DNA of 64,000 bases from Arthrobacter sp. M2012083 (GTDB lineage: Bacteria; Actinomycetota; Actinomycetes; Actinomycetales; Micrococcaceae), in NCBI RefSeq assembly GCF_000281065.1, contig NZ_AKKK01000007.1, positions 1 to 64,000 of the forward strand, read 5' to 3'. Below are positions 44,564 through 53,192 of the stretch, one piece after another. Made by a program: the position numbers and the translations under genes. Below the pieces are notes generated by a model. The model did not search any database. It was not told the origin of the DNA and saw nothing but the letters and a program-made list of their open reading frames with translations. Numbering within the stretch: the first letter of the stretch is position 1; each line of letters opens with the position of its first letter.

Positions 44564-45636
44564 CAGAGAATGCCTTTCTCTTTCAGGATCGGAAGCGGGT
44601 CGATGGTGGGATTTATCGGGACCATGGGGTTGGGCAGGGCACCGGCGAAGAACTCCATGTGGAGGTGGCGGCCGGTGACGTTGCCCGTTGCGCCTTCTGT
44701 GCCAAGGGGTGTCCCGGCGGCCACGGTGTCGCCTTCTTTGACCTTCACCGACCCGGCTTCCATGTGGTACATGCCGATCGTGAGCTTTCCGTCCACGGTC
44801 TGCCCGGTCACGCCGGTGCCGAACAGGCCATCGAGGTTGCGGACCTTAACGATCTTCATGTCCGTGATGGCCACGATCGTTCCCGGTCCTCCGGGGTGAA
44901 CGAAGTCGATCCCGTAGTGGAAGTTGGCCAGCACTCCGCCGGCAGTGCCGGGAGGTGCAGGACGGGGCCCGTAACCGCTGCTGTTGATCGCCCCGTCCAT
45001 GGGCTTGACCCACTTGCCGGCCAAGTCCCCCACAACCTGGTTGCCTTCAGCCGGGCACACACCGGACGAGTCCACAGATGCGCCGGACTCTCCACCCAAG
45101 GCTTTGAAGACTTCCGTGGCCTGAGCGCGGAACTTCGTGTAGTGGTTAGGGTCCGCGTTCCGCTGCGTCCGGTGGATGGCGATTGTCGGTTCGAGGGTTT
45201 CCCAGCCCTCCACTTTCTCGAGTGCCTTGAAGAAGTTCGTCGCCGAAATGGTGGGATCCATCCGGTCCCCATACGATCCCCACGCGCCATTGGCACGCTG
45301 CTGGAACAACCCACGCGAATCCGGACCGGCCCCGTCGCCGTAGTCGATGACGCGGAGCGTGGACTCACCGATCGCGGCTTGGATGCCGATCAGCTGCGCG
45401 GCGACCGGCAGCTTGAAGGACTTGGCCGCGTTCATAATCGCTTGGGCGTTCTTCATCTGCTCGGCATCAAACCCGGGCACTCCCCCGGCAGGGGCAGGAC
45501 CTGCAGCTACACCGGCAGGAGCAGCACACGATGATGCTGCCTGCGCCGGATCGCTCTCGTCTAGGACAACAGTCACCAAGCCAAGCGTCAGCAGCGCAAC
45601 GATCGACCCACTGGTGATGGCTTTCCGGGCGATCAT
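44563..45636 (-). CDS. Transfer-associated cell-wall hydrolase: lysozyme-like plus M23 peptidase
   Basis: A 357-aa exported two-domain enzyme. A signal/anchor segment (SGSIVALLTLGLVTVVL) precedes a lysozyme-like domain with catalytic Glu candidate in AAIGESTLRVIDY and GLFQQRANGAWG. The C-terminal M23 domain carries the zinc motifs HYGIDFVHPG and GRHLHMEF. It would open peptidoglycan for the transfer channel. The start at ATG 45636 is chosen to give a proper signal; the open frame continues to 45897. It is the first gene of the conjugation operon. Confidence 0.88.
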   Translation of the reverse strand: MIARKAITSGSIVALLTLGLVTVVLDESDPAQAASSCAAPAGVAAGPAPAGGVPGFDAEQMKNAQAIMNAAKSFKLPVAAQLIGIQAAIGESTLRVIDYGDGAGPDSRGLFQQRANGAWGSYGDRMDPTISATNFFKALEKVEGWETLEPTIAIHRTQRNADPNHYTKFRAQATEVFKALGGESGASVDSSGVCPAEGNQVVGDLAGKWVKPMDGAINSSGYGPRPAPPGTAGGVLANFHYGIDFVHPGGPGTIVAITDMKIVKVRNLDGLFGTGVTGQTVDGKLTIGMYHMEAGSVKVKEGDTVAAGTPLGTEGATGNVTGRHLHMEFFAGALPNPMVPINPTIDPLPILKEKGIL

Positions 45637-45890
45637 TGCTTTGCCCCAGCACGGTGATTGTGACAGGTAGGCAGTGATGCGTTCACCGGCCGTTGTGTGC
45701 CGAACCGCAGCATGTTGTTCAAAACCCGTCCCTCCCCATGGGCTTCTCGGTGGTTTCATGGACCCCAACAGCAAGACCATCGCTAGGATCGCTCCGAGCA
45801 ATAGGGCTGGAAAAGACTGGCTGCTAGGACAACCTGTGACCGACTCGCGGGTACGAAAGCATCTTTGACGAAGAAATTCCATCAGCCAGT

Positions 45891-45923
45891 AACCCACTCT
45901 ATTGATTACTAATAGAGTGGGTT
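45891..45923. promoter_or_regulatory. 13-bp perfect inverted repeat, operator candidate
   Basis: AACCCACTCTATT and its complement, separated by 7 nt, lie between the conjugation operon and the divergent HTH regulator, about 46 bp before the regulator start. It probably binds that regulator and sets both promoters. Confidence 0.75.
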
Positions 45924-45968
45924 AACGACCAAGCGGCAGTTCGGCGCAAAGTCCGGCAAGATGGACCC

Positions 45969-46283
45969 ATGCCGCGACTGATCCGCCCCAATCTGCCCTC
46001 CAGTGTTGAGGCCGCAATAAGTTTCATGGGCAGTCGGGCACAGGCGGACGTTTTGCGTCAGTTGGCCATACTGGGTCCTTCGACAATCGGCCAGTTGCAA
46101 TATGTGTTGGAGATCAGTCGACCTAGCCTGAACCGACACCTGGAAGCCCTTGCTGCAACAGGATTGATCAAGACTGATCCGCCGCGAGGCATGCGCCAAG
46201 GTCGAGATGTCACTTACGAGCTGCAGCCCGCGAGGATTCAAGAACTGTCGCGGGCGTATGTCGATTACATTGAAGGCCGATGA
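45969..46283 (+). CDS. ArsR/MarR-like winged-helix regulator
   Basis: A 104-aa protein with a central winged helix: SRAQADVLRQLAILGPSTIGQL, ISRPSLNRHLEALAATGLI (recognition helix), then a wing (RQGRDVTYELQP) and a C-terminal helix. No metal-binding cysteines are present. Divergent transcription from the transfer operon and an adjacent perfect inverted repeat make it the likely local controller of conjugation. Confidence 0.82.
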   Translation: MPRLIRPNLPSSVEAAISFMGSRAQADVLRQLAILGPSTIGQLQYVLEISRPSLNRHLEALAATGLIKTDPPRGMRQGRDVTYELQPARIQELSRAYVDYIEGR

Positions 46284-46336
46284 CGACGGTATGCGGGCGG
46301 CGATCCTGATGGGCATGGCTCAACCCTAACAGGAAT

Positions 46337-46355
46337 GAAACATGTTTCGAACATG
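46337..46355. promoter_or_regulatory. GAAACATGTTTC palindrome, downstream end of the XRE operon
   Basis: GAAACATGTTTC followed by GAACATG, 2 bp past the XRE stop. The same compound site (GAAACATGTTTC, two bases, ACATG) occurs at 49508 upstream of the operon. It also lies between the HTH gene and this operon, so it may act on a neighbouring promoter or as a second binding site. Confidence 0.6.
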
Positions 46356-46357
46356 AA

Positions 46358-46813
46358 TCAGTCCGCTTCGGTCTCGTTTCTTTCGAACTTTTCTACGTCG
46401 TCCAGTAGGGCGTTGATTGCATCGAGCGTCTTGATATCAATATCGCCAAGAGTTCGGGCGGCTATGTTCTTCAACTTGTTTCGCCGCATCGTCTTAAGGA
46501 GCTGTAGCTCTTTCTCGATGCGTTCCGGAAGGTCACCAGTTTCTTCAGTGAGGTACACAGGGTCAATTTCAAAGAACTTGGCTAGTGCAATCAATGCTTC
46601 CACCGGGACCACCTCGGGCGATTCCCCACTTCTGATACGCCACCAGCGGGTCCTGGACAGCTCGTATCCGTGCTGACGGACGCCGATCTGTATATCAGCG
46701 AACTCGTAGGATTTGCCGCCCTCCGCCACTACGACGTCCAACAACAAATTCACCTTGCGTGCAAGGGTCTCCGCCCGTGCAAGCCGATCTCGGGCAGTAT
46801 CACCGCCAGCCAT
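46358..46813 (-). CDS. XRE/EspR-like helix-turn-helix regulator
   Basis: A 151-aa regulator. Residues ~20-90 form an extended XRE-type HTH (KVNLLLDVVVAEGG, ADIQIGVRQHGYELSRTRWWRIRSG, ALIALAKFFEIDPVYLTEE), similar in layout to mycobacterial EspR. A helical tail (ELQLLKTMRRNKLKNIAARTL, DAINALLDDVEKF) probably dimerises. It is last in an operon with an ImmA/IrrE peptidase, which in other mobile elements cleaves the partner XRE repressor. It is the likely reader of the GAAACATGTTTC sites. Confidence 0.85.
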   Translation of the reverse strand: MAGGDTARDRLARAETLARKVNLLLDVVVAEGGKSYEFADIQIGVRQHGYELSRTRWWRIRSGESPEVVPVEALIALAKFFEIDPVYLTEETGDLPERIEKELQLLKTMRRNKLKNIAARTLGDIDIKTLDAINALLDDVEKFERNETEAD

Positions 46814-46826
46814 TATTCAACCCCAT

Positions 46827-47993
46827 CTAAATGTCACCAGCCGTTTTCTCGGCTTTGCCCACAGTTGCGCTTGGCTGGAACAACCTTCCATACCAACGAC
46901 GAACTGCCAAATCCCACCCTACCGGGTCCGAATTCCACTCCTGAGTGTGGCCCGAGCACTCAAACTCAACGAGTTCCACATGTTGCGCATGGGTTTCAGC
47001 AAATCGGGCTGAAGTCTCGAAGGGTACAGACCAATCATTTCTATTATGAAGAATCAGGATAGGTGTCTTGAGCGGACAGCCTAGCCTGGAGGCGTCTGCT
47101 TGCCTGATCTTCAGGGGCGTGCTGATCCCGGCCAGCCGGCTAAGCTCTTTAGATCCCAGCAGCGATACGACTTGCGACCCCAAATTAGGAGGCCAACCCT
47201 GGTGCCTTGCGTTAGCTCGGAGGACTGCCTCCCAGCTGAGTACAGGCGAGACCATCACAATGCCGCTGATCATGCCTGCGAGTCTGGAACGCTGAAGGGT
47301 GTTCATGGCGATGGTGGCACCGAGTGACCACCCGAATACGATGCATTTGGTCCCTCCTCGATCGGAAACGAACTGCAGCGCATCTTCCAAGTCGCGCCAT
47401 TCCGACTCTCCGAGGTGGGATCGGCGGTCGGCTGATGCTGGAGCGTCACCATCGTTGCGATACGAAACGATTAGGGAGTTCAGGCCCATGGTCGTTGCAC
47501 TGGCAACGCCACGCAAGGGCTGACGGCGGTCACTCCCCTGGCCATGCACATGGATCGCCCAGACATCGCTGCCTTTGTCCACAACCCATGCTGGGGCCAG
47601 CCCTACCGATGTAGGCAGCTGGATTTCACTGAACGGGCGTTCGGGAGTGGCAGCCACTATGCCACTCCACCTGCACCGTGAATCTGTTGATAGTGAGACT
47701 GGCCTGCGGATGAGGCTGCGCCTGACAGTATCGTCCGCCTTCGCAATAACGGGTCCGACAGCAGCCGGTTCATCCTCTCCGAAGATGTCGAGTCCGAAAA
47801 TGCCCGGTAGATCCGTCCTTCTCGTGGCCCAGAGCTCAATCTCCTCATCAGTTACCGATAGAGGAACGATGTCGTATCGTTTCCGGGATGCGGGAGACAA
47901 TGACTGCCTAGCAGCAGCGGCCGTAATAGCTGCTGCTCCACAACTGGCAACTGCTACAAGTGATGCGGCGACGCTTATTACCTTGAGCGCCAC
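46827..47993 (-). CDS. Alpha/beta-hydrolase, membrane-anchored
   Basis: A 388-aa protein starting at GTG with a hydrophobic N-terminal segment (SVAASLVAVASCGAAAITAAAA). The hydrolase core has WAIHVHGQGSDR, the nucleophile elbow FGWSLGAT, VMVSPVLSW, the acid strand PILILHNRNDWSVPF and the late histidine in CSGHTQEW. It overlaps the preceding membrane-protein gene by 16 nt and is followed 13 nt later by the XRE gene. It may hydrolyse a small signal or lipid made or sensed by this operon; that is inference. Confidence 0.85.
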   Translation of the reverse strand: MALKVISVAASLVAVASCGAAAITAAAARQSLSPASRKRYDIVPLSVTDEEIELWATRRTDLPGIFGLDIFGEDEPAAVGPVIAKADDTVRRSLIRRPVSLSTDSRCRWSGIVAATPERPFSEIQLPTSVGLAPAWVVDKGSDVWAIHVHGQGSDRRQPLRGVASATTMGLNSLIVSYRNDGDAPASADRRSHLGESEWRDLEDALQFVSDRGGTKCIVFGWSLGATIAMNTLQRSRLAGMISGIVMVSPVLSWEAVLRANARHQGWPPNLGSQVVSLLGSKELSRLAGISTPLKIRQADASRLGCPLKTPILILHNRNDWSVPFETSARFAETHAQHVELVEFECSGHTQEWNSDPVGWDLAVRRWYGRLFQPSATVGKAEKTAGDI

Positions 47994-48961
47994 GGTCGGG
48001 TCTCCAGATGGCCTGTGGCCCGGGCCAGTTTAGACAGTCCGTCATCACCGATTCGTTCGCGAGCTTTAGGATCTCTAACGAGAGAATCCTGAATCTCGAC
48101 AATCATGCGATGCAACTCGCGGCGGGGTCTGTGATCCCGGTAAGTCACTACTCGTGTATCCAGAGTTATACCTGAGTTTCCGATGACAGCCCTGCTCCAT
48201 ACGGGCTTTAAATCTGACAGCACGGCGTTCGTCCTATTGGAATCAAGGACTGTCAAGACCCTGCGGCTCGCGCGCGGCAGCGCGAGCCCAGTGCAGAGGA
48301 GGATGAAGGTCATAGAATTCAGCACAGCGTAGATGCCGCCGAGCGACGTCATGACTTCCTCATTGCCAAGAACATTCAGAAGATCCAGCAGTAGAACGTT
48401 GACCACCAACAGGACCGCGGACGCACATCCCAAGCCCACCAAACCGAATGCCAATGTGAAGACGCCCGTACTCCAGGAACTGCGAAACCGCAAGCATGTC
48501 CAACCCGCCGTGGCCATAACAGCACCGATGTACGCGTACTGTACCGCCGAATATAGGGCTGCAGCAGGCTGGTCCCCGTATTCTCGCATGAACATCGTAG
48601 ATGTGTTTGGCGCGTCAATGAACGCAAATAAGGCGGTGGCTGCTGAGGCGGCGATGATGACGCCGGACTTGCCCAGGACTCGTGGTGACGCCACCCTTTC
48701 TGAAGCGGGGCTGGCTGCTCGGTGGATCGCGCGCGCCAGGAAGTAGACGCCAACCAACAACAGGAGATTGGCTCCCAAATCGACGTAGTTTCGTCCAGCT
48801 AACAGTCCATCTACGAACGTATATGCAGCGTTGATGTTTAGGGCCAATGAAATGCAAATAAGCACCGCCGCCCAGAGAATACTTGTGTCCTTTCCTGGGC
48901 GTCGGGTTGCTAGGACGATCAAAGTCAAGGCGGCCATCAGCGTTGCCGCAAGGATTTCCAC
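47978..48961 (-). CDS. MAB_1171c-type seven-helix membrane protein
   Basis: A 327-aa protein with about seven membrane helices in the first 225 residues (e.g. ILWAAVLICISLALNINAAY, NLLLLVGVYFLARAIH, GVFTLAFGLVGLGCASAVLL, MTFILLCTGLALP). A cytoplasmic tail contains LKPVWSRAV, RRELHRMIVEIQDSLV and LSKLARATGHL. This matches the MAB_1171c putative-transporter family, which often lies with ImmA/IrrE and XRE genes in actinobacteria. Its function is unknown. It abuts the ImmA stop with a GTG start. Confidence 0.82.
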   Translation of the reverse strand: MEILAATLMAALTLIVLATRRPGKDTSILWAAVLICISLALNINAAYTFVDGLLAGRNYVDLGANLLLLVGVYFLARAIHRAASPASERVASPRVLGKSGVIIAASAATALFAFIDAPNTSTMFMREYGDQPAAALYSAVQYAYIGAVMATAGWTCLRFRSSWSTGVFTLAFGLVGLGCASAVLLVVNVLLLDLLNVLGNEEVMTSLGGIYAVLNSMTFILLCTGLALPRASRRVLTVLDSNRTNAVLSDLKPVWSRAVIGNSGITLDTRVVTYRDHRPRRELHRMIVEIQDSLVRDPKARERIGDDGLSKLARATGHLETRPWRSR

Positions 48962-49467
48962 TAGCCGAAGACCTCCTCAAATGCACCCGGCTCACCGGGG
49001 ATCTCCCTGAGGGCCTCAGCCATGAGATCTGCAAGGTACTCGGCTGTTGCTTCCTCGACGCTTCCGAACTCCGTCCGCATGAGCGCTCTCCGCACCAGAT
49101 CCGGGGGAAGACTCTGCAGCCCGTCATGAAGTAGGGCCCCTGCCCCGGGATGCGCGTCGTGCCCAAGGATCATATGCGCAAGCTCGTGGAGGATGAACTG
49201 CTGCCGCTGAAGTTCCCAAGGCGTAGGTGGGTGGAACACCCACTCCTGTCGCTTTCCAGGCAACCAAAGGCCACAAATGGAAGTGCCTATGAGGCGGTCT
49301 GTTGAACGGATTCGGATTCGGCGGCCACGGATTTCTTCGACGGCCCCGACAAGCAGTTCAAGGGTGATCCTGGTCGGTAACTTCAGCGCCGAGAAAGCTT
49401 CGGACGCGTCCCGGAACGCTCGTTCTGATGTGGTTATCGAAAGAGTAGGCAGACCTTGCGCCACCAC
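48961..49467 (-). CDS. ImmA/IrrE-family metallopeptidase
   Basis: A 168-aa zinc peptidase-like protein with the HExxH motif in FILHELAHMILGHD (about residues 90-103) and a helical C-terminus (RRALMRTEFGSVEEATAEYLADLMAEAL) supplying the third ligand candidate. The GTG start has AAGGGGAG upstream. Family members cleave partner XRE repressors in response to a signal (ImmA of ICEBs1, IrrE of Deinococcus). It is the first gene of the four-gene operon, just below the GAAACATGTTTC site. Confidence 0.87.
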   Translation of the reverse strand: MVAQGLPTLSITTSERAFRDASEAFSALKLPTRITLELLVGAVEEIRGRRIRIRSTDRLIGTSICGLWLPGKRQEWVFHPPTPWELQRQQFILHELAHMILGHDAHPGAGALLHDGLQSLPPDLVRRALMRTEFGSVEEATAEYLADLMAEALREIPGEPGAFEEVFG

Positions 49468-49507
49468 TAATCTCCCCTTGCTAGCTATTGGGTTCGGCTA
49501 AGCTATG

Positions 49508-49523
49508 CTGAAACATGTTTCAG
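49508..49523. promoter_or_regulatory. Perfect 16-bp palindrome, operator candidate of the ImmA-XRE operon
   Basis: CTGAAACATGTTTCAG is perfectly self-complementary and is followed by ACATGTTCAG. It lies about 40 bp upstream of the ImmA start, where a repressor would block the promoter. It matches the site at 46337. Confidence 0.75.
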
Positions 49524-49978
49524 ACATGTTCAGGCGGCGGATTTCTATCCAGCGCCTTGCCAAGCGACTGGGCCCCACCATACCAAGGGGGGCTCATAGA
49601 GCGCTTGTCACAAGTAGGAAAGGATGGCGTAGCGTGGATTCAATTGACAGCTGCCCCAAGCGCGCGAGCACGGCTGTAATGAGCCTTACCGCTTGCCCGG
49701 CCCTGCCTCGCCCAGGCTGGCTGACCATCGAGCACTTGGGCGCGAATAGACGATGCAGGCGCCTAGCAGACTCAGCGACGGAGCCGGCCCTACGCTTCAC
49801 GAACGATGGGAGACGACACGCGGGGCCGTTTTCTGTAAACAAATCCCCTGATCAGACTCTGCGCGGTGCTAGGTTCGATTCAGTCGATAGCTGTAAACGG
49901 AACCCCGATCGACCGCATGTGGCACCAACAATGAACCAGCTACAACCCCTGGTTGTGCGAGATTCAAAGGACCTGACA
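49524..49978. other. Intergenic region upstream of the RHH-like gene
   Basis: About 455 bp. A rightward open frame crosses it in phase with the RHH-like gene but reads like non-coding sequence. I see no gene; a control RNA or part of the replication origin could lie here. Confidence 0.5.
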
Positions 49979-50212
49979 ATGAGCGCAGTAATCAATCGTG
50001 GAGGCGGGCGGCCCAGCAAGGGCCTCCGCAAATACATTGGCTTCCGCACGCCGGCCAAGACCGCGGAGGACGTTCACATGATCGCCGCCGCAAAAGGCAT
50101 GACTGTCACCGACTATGTTGCCTCTGCAGTCGACCGGTCGTTGCGCGAAGATTTGGCCTTGCTGGATCAGTTCACTCAGCAGGATGAACTCCCGATTCGT
50201 ATGGCCTCATAG
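49979..50212 (+). CDS. Small RHH-like protein, possible replication control
   Basis: A 77-aa protein started at ATG 49979 with AAGGA 8 nt upstream. After a basic glycine-rich arm (INRGGGRPSKGLRKYIGFR) it has a helix-turn-helix pair (TAEDVHMIAAAKGMTVTDYVASAVDRSL) typical of ribbon-helix-helix folds, and an acidic tail. It lies directly upstream of the replication-initiator gene with a hairpin between them, so a copy-control role is plausible. Confidence 0.7.
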   Translation: MSAVINRGGGRPSKGLRKYIGFRTPAKTAEDVHMIAAAKGMTVTDYVASAVDRSLREDLALLDQFTQQDELPIRMAS

Positions 50213-50220
50213 ATACAAGG

Positions 50221-50243
50221 AAGGCCCGCCATTAGCGGGCCTT
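50221..50243. terminator. Hairpin between the RHH-like and rep genes
   Basis: AAGGCCCGC / GCGGGCCTT, a 9-bp perfect stem with a 5-nt loop, 8 nt after the upstream stop. There is no T-run; attenuation of rep or a partial terminator is possible. Confidence 0.6.
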
Positions 50244-50323
50244 CGAAGCTGAAGATTCACGATCCGAATAGCTTGCCGGCAGACAGATCGTAAATCGTAT
50301 GGAAGTCCTTAACAGGCCTTCAT

Positions 50324-52249
50324 TTGTGTTGCAAAACCGATCTGGCAGGATCGGCCCTTTCTCATTCCCTGAACAGGAACAAAATCATCGTACAACAGCA
50401 CGCTCTCGTGCTGCCAGCAGCCGACGCTGCTGGCGTGTCTCAAGAGCCATCCCAGACTTCCAACGCCGCTCAGGTGTGGGCTGCCCTTACGCCTCTTCTC
50501 GCAGGTCAACCCCGGATCCGCCTCTCCCGGGACGGCGGTAAGACCTATCCCCAGAAGCACGAACGCGCCCTGACTGAGACCCTCCCCACTTATCCGGCGG
50601 CCGCCCGGATCTTCGGCAAGGATGGCAGCTGCTCGGCCATCTTCCTTGACTTCGACTCCTCGATTGCAGGCGTCGACTGGGTCGAGGCCGATGTGAAGTC
50701 CCTACAAACGTGGCTGCACCGCTGTGGGGCTCGGTGGATTGAAGACCACTCGCCCAATGGCGGACGACATGTCTACGTACCACTGGAAAAACGGATTGGC
50801 TTTACTGAAGCACGAGATGTTGTCGAGGCATTAGGCACCCGATACCGCACATTGGACAAGACGCCGCACCAGAACATGCGTCATGGTTGCATGCGTACTC
50901 CGGGATCTCCGCACAAGCGTGGCGGCTACCAGGAACTATCCATGAGTCTCAGCATGGCCTACGACGTTGCGAGACGCCCAAACAAGGAACAGATATGGGC
51001 AACAATTCGCGCAGATCTGAAAGAGGAAATCGCTGGCGTACGAGCGCTGAGACTGGAGCAGCCACTGTCGGCGGACGACGAAGCCTATGAATCACCGCAA
51101 GTGGCTGGGCGAATGTCCAGGTCCATGCAGCAGATGGCGCTATCAGGCCTGTACGACGCGAACCGGTACTCCTCCGATTCAGAAGCCCGTCAGGCGATCC
51201 TGACGGCGGCGGCCGCCGCTGGTATGAGTCTCATTGATATAGAACGACGAGTCCTCCAAGGTATTTGGCCTGGACTCGCATCGTTCTATGCCCGCTATGC
51301 CTCCCGTCACAGGATTCCCTCCCTGAAGCGGGACTGGAAAAACGCGGTCGCTTACCTGCAAAAACGCCGGGCCGTTGAGGCAGGAAATAACAATGCACGT
51401 AAATCCCCCACAAGCCAGCCCAATACACAGCCCCCACTTGGAACTGGACTCATGTCTGATGCGAGCAGCGAGCATCGCTACCTGCGGACCTGGCGGAATG
51501 CTCTATCTCTAAGAGAGCCTACGTACGCCAGCTCACGCACGGGTCTGGCGCGACGCATGGTTCTCAGGGCACTCGGAGCAGCGGCCCACATGACCGCGTC
51601 TCGTTTCGTCGAATTTGGTGATCGGTCAATTGCCGTGGCGACGGGACTTGACCACACAACTGTGGGCTCTCATTTGAGAGCCCTGCGTTCGGAAAAGGAT
51701 CCTCTGGTGACTCTGGTTGAGCGTGGACGAGGGACTAAAGGGGATCTGTACATGCTCACTGTTCCTGAAGGCCTCCGTGCAGGGGCCGAGGAATTGTTAT
51801 GGAAAGCAGGCAAGATTCACGCGCTCAGACCCGTTTTCCGGGAACTGGGCTTGCCGGCAGCGTTTGTTTACGAAGCTCTGGAACAAACTCCGGGTTTGAC
51901 GACCACGGAGTTGGTCATCCGGACAAAGCTGTCCAGGACTGCTGTGAGCGAAAGTCTTGAGATCTTGGCCGCCTGGAACATGGTGTCGAGGAACCGTGGG
52001 CGGTTTTGGATGGTCGTCAGTTCGACCTCCCTCCAAGAACTTGCAGAATACTTTGGAGTGCTGGAGTCTGTAGTCGGCCAAATACAGAGGTACCGCATTG
52101 AACGGACTATCTGGCGTGAATGGCTTTCGAGAAACGTGAACACAGTAGCGGAACTCCTATCCCCCACGGACGACTACCCTTGGGAAGCCTATGAGGGGCC
52201 ACCCGATGAATGGTCGCTCGCTGACATGGCGTTTACCCGGGCGAGGTGA
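50324..52249 (+). CDS. Plasmid replication initiator with primase-like domain
   Basis: A 641-aa protein. Residues ~60-240 look like an archaeo-eukaryotic-type primase core: acidic pair in SAIFLDFDSS (about 106-112) and the histidine motif in SPNGGRHVYVPL. A helical PriCT-like region follows (SEARQAILTAAAAAGMSLID, WKNAVAYLQKR). The C-terminal 250 residues carry two winged-helix-like parts (AVATGLDHTTVGSHLRALR; LVIRTKLSRTAVSESLEILA). This layout fits initiators of actinobacterial theta plasmids. The true start is uncertain: TTG 50324 opens the frame without a clear ribosome site. Confidence 0.78.
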   Translation: MCCKTDLAGSALSHSLNRNKIIVQQHALVLPAADAAGVSQEPSQTSNAAQVWAALTPLLAGQPRIRLSRDGGKTYPQKHERALTETLPTYPAAARIFGKDGSCSAIFLDFDSSIAGVDWVEADVKSLQTWLHRCGARWIEDHSPNGGRHVYVPLEKRIGFTEARDVVEALGTRYRTLDKTPHQNMRHGCMRTPGSPHKRGGYQELSMSLSMAYDVARRPNKEQIWATIRADLKEEIAGVRALRLEQPLSADDEAYESPQVAGRMSRSMQQMALSGLYDANRYSSDSEARQAILTAAAAAGMSLIDIERRVLQGIWPGLASFYARYASRHRIPSLKRDWKNAVAYLQKRRAVEAGNNNARKSPTSQPNTQPPLGTGLMSDASSEHRYLRTWRNALSLREPTYASSRTGLARRMVLRALGAAAHMTASRFVEFGDRSIAVATGLDHTTVGSHLRALRSEKDPLVTLVERGRGTKGDLYMLTVPEGLRAGAEELLWKAGKIHALRPVFRELGLPAAFVYEALEQTPGLTTTELVIRTKLSRTAVSESLEILAAWNMVSRNRGRFWMVVSSTSLQELAEYFGVLESVVGQIQRYRIERTIWREWLSRNVNTVAELLSPTDDYPWEAYEGPPDEWSLADMAFTRAR

Positions 52250-52370
52250 TCCATGCGCAGGTCTAGCATCTGCGTCCGTGATCGAATTCGTCGGCAGCAA
52301 TGGTGTCCTCTGGCATAGGCAGGTAAGTATGCGGTTTGTTTCAAGAAGATCGCTCGCTCCCCAGTGACGG

Positions 52371-52889
52371 CTATTCTGGCTGGTTCCAACGCTGATGAGC
52401 CGCTTGGCGTGTCATTCCTGTCTCTGCACCTATGGCGGTCCAAGTCAGTCCAGAGCCACGTGCTGCGCTAACTGCCTCGTTTAGACGCACAGCGGCCCGC
52501 TCGTAACTGCCTGCAGCCATCTGCAGGACCCAAGCCTTTACATGCCTCTGCCATTCGTTCAGGATCGTCTCTTCGACTGCTACGGGAGGTGTAGCTGGGG
52601 ATCCTATTAGTGCTTTTGCTCGGTACCTGGCCATGTCGGTTTTCCCCGGGCCTTGGACGCGCTGCCACTGTCTACCAGTCCAACCGCAGTCGCAGCTACC
52701 TTGCCAGCCAGTTGCCTCACTTTCCGGCACGAGTTCATAGCCAGGCAGCCGCGGGTCTCGTTTCCTTCTACCGGTGATTCCTTCGACGCGGATCACCTCG
52801 TTATCTTCATGATGCGAACCCAGCCGGCCATCGTTCATAAGGATCCCAAGTCGTCCGCGGTGGAATCCGTCTCCAAGATCCCATTCCAT
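52371..52889 (-). CDS. Hypothetical protein with C-terminal helix-turn-helix
   Basis: A 172-aa protein with AGGA 6 nt before its ATG. The middle holds a short Cys pair (WQGSCDCGWTGRQWQ), followed by a long helix (EWQRHVKAWVLQMAAGSYERAAVRLNEAV). The C-terminus is a clear HTH (GLTWTAIGAETGMTRQAAHQRW) as in sigma-factor region 4-like and small plasmid regulators. It converges on rep. Role unknown, but DNA binding is likely. Confidence 0.7.
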   Translation of the reverse strand: MEWDLGDGFHRGRLGILMNDGRLGSHHEDNEVIRVEGITGRRKRDPRLPGYELVPESEATGWQGSCDCGWTGRQWQRVQGPGKTDMARYRAKALIGSPATPPVAVEETILNEWQRHVKAWVLQMAAGSYERAAVRLNEAVSAARGSGLTWTAIGAETGMTRQAAHQRWNQPE

Positions 52890-53013
52890 GAAGTGTCCTA
52901 TCTGTCAGGTCTTCTTGACGTTTCTCCACTTTACGTGACGCTGCTCGACTGGACTCTCCTGGTCGAGCAGCGGAGCCCCTGAGGCAGTCCTTGACGATGG
53001 CGGAAGATGAAGT

Positions 53014-53046
53014 TAAATAATTATGTCCTGACAGAAATATTGATTG
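53014..53046 (+). repeat. TAAATAATTATGTC repeat, copy 1 of the partition region
   Basis: TAAATAATTATGTC then CTGACAGAAATATTGATTG. A second direct copy lies at 53193 and an inverted core at 54547. Between copies 1 and 2 a C-rich/G-rich hairpin (CCCCCAC...GTGGGGG, about 53080-53110) interrupts otherwise AT-rich DNA. This is a candidate centromere or origin element. Confidence 0.7.
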
Positions 53047-53192
53047 ATTACCATTATTGGTCCCATATCTGTTTTGCCCCCTCCCCCACGGAAGTGATGG
53101 TGGGGGTGGCCATGCCTCCCAACGCTCAGGAGCCTTGTACGCTCTCCCGGAGCCCCGGATCTCATATAGGACGTGGAACTAACACCGACAAA

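Noticed and set aside
49505..49978. Long N-terminal extension of the RHH-like gene
   Set aside because: The extension reads as random sequence, covers the operator palindrome, and a good ribosome site precedes ATG 49979.
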